Assembly: GCA_024138015.1 (NCBI GenBank)
Contig: JAMXBB010000011.1
Location: 33,615,877-33,679,876 of the forward strand
Direction: 5' to 3'
DNA length: 64,000 nt
Source of the DNA: Lumnitzera littorea
Taxonomy: Eukaryota > Streptophyta > Magnoliopsida > Myrtales > Combretaceae
Both the position numbers and the translations under genes were made by a program. This document shows, piece after piece, positions 58,606 to 64,000 of this stretch (positions are counted from its first letter, which is position 1; every line of letters begins with the position of its first letter). Below the pieces are notes generated by a model. The model searched no databases, had not been told where the DNA came from, and saw nothing but the letters and a program-made list of their open reading frames with translations.

Positions 58606-60051
58606 GGTGGTTTAAAATAAGTGATGATGGGGGAGAGATGGAAGATGAGAGGACAATTAAGGAGGGTATATGTAAGGGAAGCTGGGTAGACGATAGAGGC
58701 GTGAGGATGGTGGTGGCATTGTGATAATGGATGAGGGTTTTTGTAGGGAGAGAAAGCTGCATGAGGAGAAGAAGAGAGTGAGATGAGGCGAAGTGAGGTC
58801 ATGGATGAGTTATTAAGTGAGTTTAGAGATGATTGATAAGAGAAAAGAAGGATTTTGAAGGGTTGAAGATGGTGAATCGAAGAGTGAGAAAGTGGTTAGG
58901 GTTTACGGGGAAGGAAAGGAAGGGTTTGGGAAAGGTAAACAAGAGAGAGAAGGATTAGGCACTTTTTTAAGTGCGCTTGGAATTTGGTTTACCGGCATGA
59001 CGACAAGGGTGGGTGTTGTCATGACAGTATATTGAATAGAATTGATTCTAGGTTCTTGTTTAAAATAATATACCTACATGACAATGATAAGGGGTGCCAT
59101 CATCCCAGTTCATTAAACAGAACTAATTTTAAAACCTTATTTTGAGGAGTATGCTAGCATGTCAATAAAGTGGAATGTTGTCATGCTAGTATTCCGCAAT
59201 TTTGCAAAAACTTGGTTTTTATCCACTCCATTGTCCAAGTTACTAACTAAAGTTTATTTTGATTGATTTAATGAGGATTCCAATACTTTAAGCAAGTTTA
59301 TTTGAGTCCGTTAAGACTTGAAAAACTTATGTTTGAACTAAATATCTAAGATTGAGCCAAATCAAATTCTTAGAGCCATGTAGTTCATGATAAAGTGAGA
59401 ATATGCAAAAGAGAGCAAATTATGTGCATAGGCAATAAGTTTTTGCACACCAACACTTCAAGCAGACTTCAAATATATGATTGAGTATGGTAGGAACAAA
59501 TTATGATTTTAAGCCTCTACAAATTGTGAAGTCATTTCTTTAGTTCTAAGAGCAAAAGTATAGATTGCAAGTATAACTAGAAATTAAGCAAGCGTATCAA
59601 ATTAAACGTAACTCAAGTTTCCATACTAAATCACTATTAATAGTTCATATGGACATGATAGAGGCAAAGTCAAGCTAAGTAGTATTTAAATTAACATAAT
59701 GAGCAAATAGCCTATTTAATAGCATAGAGAGCCTAATGGGGGTTTTGATAGGTCAAATTTGCACGAAATCAGTATTTGACAAGAATAACCACTTAGCTAT
59801 GATTTAAAGATGAAATTAAGCATACGAGAGCCGGTTTTGGGCATGGCAATTGATGTATGATGAAAGTGTGCATATATAAACTCAAATCTTTATGAATGAC
59901 TTTAAGTGTGCCCAAAATATGTGAAATGTCATATATAGTGCATGAAATATATATGATTATGTTTCTTATAACTCATGGTAAGATATTTGCCAGTTAAACC
60001 ATTTAGTACGTCATTTTTGCTAAAAAAAACACTATCTTGGTTCTTATATTC
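58606..60051 (-). other. Element E non-coding region between RNase H and the extra ORF
   Basis: Nothing recognisable. Overlapping short frames at 58562-58802 give Ser/His/Pro-rich peptides without family resemblance and are probably part of the extra ORF's leader. Confidence 0.4.
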
Positions 60052-60345
60052 CTAACACTCATCTTCCATGATCATTCCCAATTCTCTCCTTAATATGCAA
60101 AATCTACCCTCATTCAAAGGTTTTATAAAGATATTAGCTATTTGGTTGCTAGTATCAATAAATTCTAAACATATATCATTGTTTTGCACATAATCACGGA
60201 TAAAGTGATGTCTAACTTCTATATGCTTAGTCTTTGAGTGTTGAATTGGATTCTTTGTTAGGTTTATAGCACTTGTACTATCATATCTTTGTGAGACATT
60301 AGTAAATTTTAGACCATCATCATGAAAATTTTGTTTCACTCATAA
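60052..60345 (-). pseudogene. Element E RNase H (C-terminal part)
   Basis: The open frame 60339-60052 reads SAINLTKNPIQHSKTKHIEV, RHHFIRDYVQNNDI and ANIFIKPLNEGRF, the copia RNase H signature (AI.L.KNP..H.RTKHI....HF.R..V..G......ADI.TKPL). The N-terminal part is missing or scrambled upstream. It is open to its natural end. Confidence 0.85.
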
Positions 60346-61619
60346 AGCTTAACCACAAGCCAATTTTGATATTGCCCACAAGACATTTGAAGATGCATTT
60401 GACCACATTCAAGTGAGATTTTATAGAACAAGATTGAAATCATGCACATAGACGCATGGCAAACATAATGTCATGCCTAGATGTAGTTAAATATAGAAAG
60501 CTTCCTATCATGCTCCTATACATCTTTTCACAAATCGTCTTTCCATTTTCATCTTTATCAACTTTTAGAGTGATGCTCATTGGAGTAGGCTTAGTCTTAG
60601 ATTTCTCCATTTTAAACCTTTTTAAGAGTTCCTTAACGTATTTAACTTGGTTGATAAAGGTTTCATTTTCAATTTGCTTAACTTGAAGTCCTCAGAAATA
60701 GTTGAGTTCAACAATCATACTCATTTCAAATTCATTTTTCATACATTAGACAAACTCATTAACTAGATCTATGTAAGTAGCACCAAACACAATGTCGTTT
60801 ATGTATATTTGAAGGATTAACATATGAGCATTATGTTACTTGATGAAAAACGCTGTATTTACTAGAAGGAAAACTCATTTTATCAAGAAGTTACTCTTTA
60901 TCAAGAAGCTACTCAATCTTTCATTCCAAGCTCTTGGAGCTTGTTTAAGTCTATACAAAACCTTATTAAGCTTAAATACATAATTTAGGAATTTATTATT
61001 CTTAAACCTCGGTGGTTGCTCTAGATATATTTCCTCTTTGATATAACCATTTCGAAAGGCACTTTTAACATCTATTTGATATAGTCTAAAGTCTTTATAT
61101 GTAGTGGATGCTAAAATCATCCTAATGGCCTCTAATCTAGCAACAAGAGTAAAAGTCTCATCAAAATCTAATCCCTCTTCTTAGTTGTAACCTTTAGCAA
61201 TTAACTGTGCCTTGTTTCTTTAATACTATACAAGTTTCATCTAACTTGTTTCTAAACACTCATTTAGTTCTAATTATCGGTCTATCATTTGGTTTAGTCA
61301 CTAAGTTCCATAACTCATTTCTAGAGAATTGATTTAGCTCTTCTTCTATAGCTTGAATCCAAAACTTATCTTTTAAAGCTTCATCTACATTTTTTTGTTC
61401 AAATTGAGATAAGAACACTATATTACTTAGGTTTTTTAGGGAGGCTCTAGTTTGCACTCTATTAGATGATTCTCCTATTATTAGATCTTTAAGGTGATTT
61501 TTTATAAACTTCCATTCTCTATGTAAGTCTATGTTAAAATTATCAATGAATCCATTTTCCCTAGAGGTTTCCTTTTCATTTGAAATGGATCGATTCTTGT
61601 TAAGACCAATACTATCCAA
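60346..61619 (-). pseudogene. Element E copia reverse transcriptase
   Basis: Open pieces 61619-61260 and 61120-60875 read ALKDKFWIQAIEEELNQFSR, ELWNLV, FRLYQIDVKSAFRNGYIKEE, IYLEQPPRF and LYRLKQAPRAWNERL, all copia RVT_2 motifs. Further pieces near 60805-60480 read LQIYINDIVFGAT (YVDDIIFG-type catalytic motif, Asp altered to Asn), INQVKYVKELLKRFKMEKSK, TPMSITLKVDKDE and RSMIGSFLYLT. Multiple stops. Confidence 0.87.
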
Positions 61620-61740
61620 TTAAGCGCCAATGTTGTCTTATGCAACCACCATCTTAGATCCATTTGTTGTTTTGCCTTAAAAGAGCCTACAAAACAAATG
61701 GTTATTTCTTTGGTACCCATTTTAGTTTAGGTATTTTGGG
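61620..61740 (-). pseudogene. Element E protease stub
   Basis: The - strand reads NNKWI-stop-DGGCIRQH near 61670-61625, a damaged copy of the copia protease start (W.LDSGCSRHMTG). Sequence then jumps toward RT, so the rest of protease and all integrase are deleted. Confidence 0.6.
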
Positions 61741-61799
61741 ATTAATTGTTATAACATAGGCTTGTCTCTTAGAAACCTAAATCATTGTGTCTTTATTTT

Positions 61800-63400
61800 T
61801 CAAGGAGAGATTACGACGTGTTGCATTAATATGTGCAATATAACCATATCTTCCGCAATAATTGCAAGTTTTATTTAAGGCCTTAGCAAAGTAAATTTTG
61901 TATTCCTTATGTACATTTTCTTTGCTATATCATATTCTGGTTTTGTCTAACCCTTACCATTGTGAGCCAAAGATCTTGTCTAAGTTTTTCTCTTCATGTG
62001 CAAATTTTGCTATTTTTTTTCTCAAGTAATCTAAACTAGATTTTAGGATTGCATTTTCAATTTCTAGCCAACCTAACTTGTCAACCATTCTCTCATCATC
62101 TTTGTGTTCCTTTTTAACCCGTTTTACTTCTTCTTCAAGATCGTTATTAGTTTTCTTTGACTTGCTATTTTCATTCATCAATTCATTATTTCTAGTACTT
62201 AGCTCTTCATTCTCCTTTGTTAATTTCTCAACTTTAATTCTTAGATATTCATTGTCCTCTTCTAGCTCTTCTTTTGCATTAACTACTTTATTGTATTCAT
62301 TCTTGATAATATCAAATCCATCACATACTTAACTCATCATTTGTTTCAAGACTTTATTCTTCTTTTGCATTTTTATGAACTCTTTCAATAATTAATCATA
62401 CATACTTCTAAGTTCATCAAGGGAAGAATCATGTAAGGTGGAGCATACCTCATCATTAATAGCTATAAAACATGTTTTATTATCGAAGTTACTTGAATAG
62501 TCATCACTCCAAGAAGCGATCATAGCTTTCTTTATTGACTCTTTTTGGCCTTCTTGAGTAAGGGATAATATTTTTAAATATGTACCAATTTTTGACAATT
62601 ATAGCACTTGATGACTTCTTTCTTTTTCTTCTTCAACTTAGAAGATATTCCATATCTATCTTTGTCCTTCTTAATCTTTTTTATTGAATTTCATGAACTT
62701 TCTAAACTTTTTTTCCAACACTACTACTTCATGATCATCTTCATTCTCATCTTCACTTATGCTTTCCTCCATGACCTTCCAAGTCATCTTCTTGTCTTTT
62801 CACCATCTCATGTGTCTTAAGTATTTCAAGGAATTATTCTTTTGACATTGTATTAAGATCATGGGCTTCTTTGATTGCGGTTCTCTTAACTTTCCAATCT
62901 TTTAGGAAAAACCTAAGAATTTTAGAATTATTTCAAGATTAGTAAATATCTTTCCAAGAGCACTCAAGGGATTGATGATATTAATAAATCTATTATGCAT
63001 CTAACTAATAGTTTCATTTGGATCCATTCTAAAGTTTTCAAATTATTCACACAATAAGCTTATCTTTGTATCTCTTACTCTACTTGTTCCTTCATATGTA
63101 CTTTGTAGTTCATCCCATATTTCCTTAGCACTTTTGCATGTAGACACCCTATTGAAGTTATCTTCATTTATGGAACAATGCAAGATGTTCATAGCAACTT
63201 CGTTTAGATCAAATAATTTCCAATCTTCATCCAAGTAATTTCTTTCTTCTTTTCCTTCTATCTTAAGTAGTTCTTGATTAACTACATACAACAATAGTCT
63301 ATTTTGTGCTTTCAAGAATATAGTCATCCTACATTTCCAATATGGATAATTGCTACCAGTTAGAAAAGAAGGCCTATTAATTGTTTATCCTTTTAGAAAG
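61800..63400 (-). pseudogene. Element E gag with coiled coil and zinc knuckle
   Basis: N-terminal PSFLTGSNYPYWKCRMTIF (63366-63310) then NILHCSINEDNFNRVSTCKS and IWDELQSTYEG are the copia UBN2-type capsid. The middle (62598-62392) is open, and 62181-61954 is a strong charged coiled coil (NDLEEEVKRVKKEHKDDERM). A zinc knuckle near 61875-61815 reads CNYCGRYGYIAHINATRR, with the final Cys replaced by Asn. Several stops. Confidence 0.8.
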
Positions 63401-63454
63401 CCTAATGCATTAGATGCTATAATCTTTACTTTGATATGTGATTAAGCAAATGAT

Positions 63455-63477
63455 TAAAGACTAACTTTGATGCTAAT
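63455..63477 (-). other. Element E primer-binding site
   Basis: On the - strand ATTAGCATCAAAGTTAGTC follows the 5' LTR, a worn version of the TTGGTATCAGAGC Met-tRNA site. Confidence 0.6.
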
Positions 63478-64000
63478 TGAAGAACACTAGGCTAAACTTA
63501 AGAGAAGGGGTGAGTTGAGTTGTAAGGACAAATTGCAGCGACAAGTTGCAGCTCTTTTCGAAATTAAATACTAAATGCAATAATAAGTATGATCAAGATA
63601 ATGATAAAATAATAATAAATGTGAAAATTAAAAAAGATAAGGATAGAAAAGATCAAGTCTAAATATAACGTAAAATTCGGATCATCTCCTACTCTCCATG
63701 GACCTACAAAGGCCTCCAATCGAGGATTTTACACTGCTTTATTAATCTCACAAAATAATGCTTAAAGAGCTATACAAGTTTCACAATCACTATTACACAC
63801 AATGATCTCAAGTATAGTGCTTTTTTCTTTAAAGATTGTAATAACAAGAACTCTCAAGCACTATACATAAGTCTCACCTGTTTGATTGCAAATAAAGAGT
63901 ACAAGAGACAAATGATAGGTAATAGGGCCAAGGAATTAAGAGAATATCTTTTGATTGCAGTAGAATAGCAGTTCTTGATTGTCCTTTGTCAGATTGTTGA
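63478..64000 (-). repeat. Element E 5' LTR, partial
   Basis: Matches 55728-56255 closely and continues past the window. Only the R/U5 side is visible. Confidence 0.85.

Larger units (their letters stand above)
55728..64000 (-). mobile_element. Element E: Ty1/copia retrotransposon, cut by window end
   Basis: On the - strand, from its 5' end: LTR (63478 to beyond 64000), primer-binding site, gag with coiled coil and zinc knuckle, a protease stub, RT, RNase H, an extra ORF and the 3' LTR (56710-55728). The order gag..RT..RNase H with copia-type RT motifs is diagnostic. The long coiled-coil gag and an extra ORF after pol suggest the SIRE/Maximus group (inference). Integrase is missing. Confidence 0.85.

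Overview
The window is nuclear DNA from a flowering plant, most likely a eudicot. It is AT-rich, has long poly-A/T tracts and microsatellites, carries one well-preserved spliced gene, and is otherwise packed with nested plant-type LTR retrotransposons (Ty3/gypsy Tat and Athila types, Ty1/copia), a hAT transposon and small non-autonomous DNA elements. I cannot assign a species from the sequence alone.

The only convincing host gene is a ROP/RAC small GTPase on the + strand. It has seven coding exons between 15502 and 19194, all with GT..AG introns, encoding 198 residues that end in a polybasic tail and CSIL. Its leader holds a CT microsatellite and a possible nine-codon upstream ORF. A Mutator-like fold-back element with a 9-bp target duplication lies about 1 kb upstream.

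Left of the gene (3162-12397) is a complete Tat-type gypsy insertion on the - strand, 'element A', with LTRs, a perfect CTTAT duplication, gag and protease remnants, and an antisense accessory ORF near its 3' LTR. Where its RT, RNase H and integrase should be, there is instead a same-orientation block (about 6232-9640) from a different gypsy family, with no LTRs of its own. This looks like a chimera.

Right of the gene is a solo LTR (20499-21128, perfect TACGA duplication) inside an older TIR-like repeat. Then comes a second Tat copy on the - strand, 'element B' (about 21985-29464 and 38438-39290), with antisense ORF, another solo LTR, a tandem array of about 98-bp units, integrase, RNase H and RT. 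B's RT is split by an Athila-type element 'F' (29470-38432, + strand, CATGG/CATGA duplication), which has itself lost most of pol and contains a hAT-like MITE with an 8-bp duplication. Next are a decayed hAT transposase gene (about 39540-43545), about 3.9 kb of gene-free AT-rich DNA, a worn Tat-like LTR remnant, a nearly full-length gypsy element 'D' (48556-55265, + strand, same family as the block in A), and a Ty1/copia element 'E' on the - strand (55728 to beyond the window end). E lacks most of its protease and all of its integrase but keeps a 161-residue open ORF after pol.

Almost every retrotransposon frame is broken. Many in-frame stops fall where the families have Gln, Arg or Trp, as expected from decay of methylated cytosine. 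Apart from the ROP gene I see no intact host gene. The most unusual structure is the A chimera.
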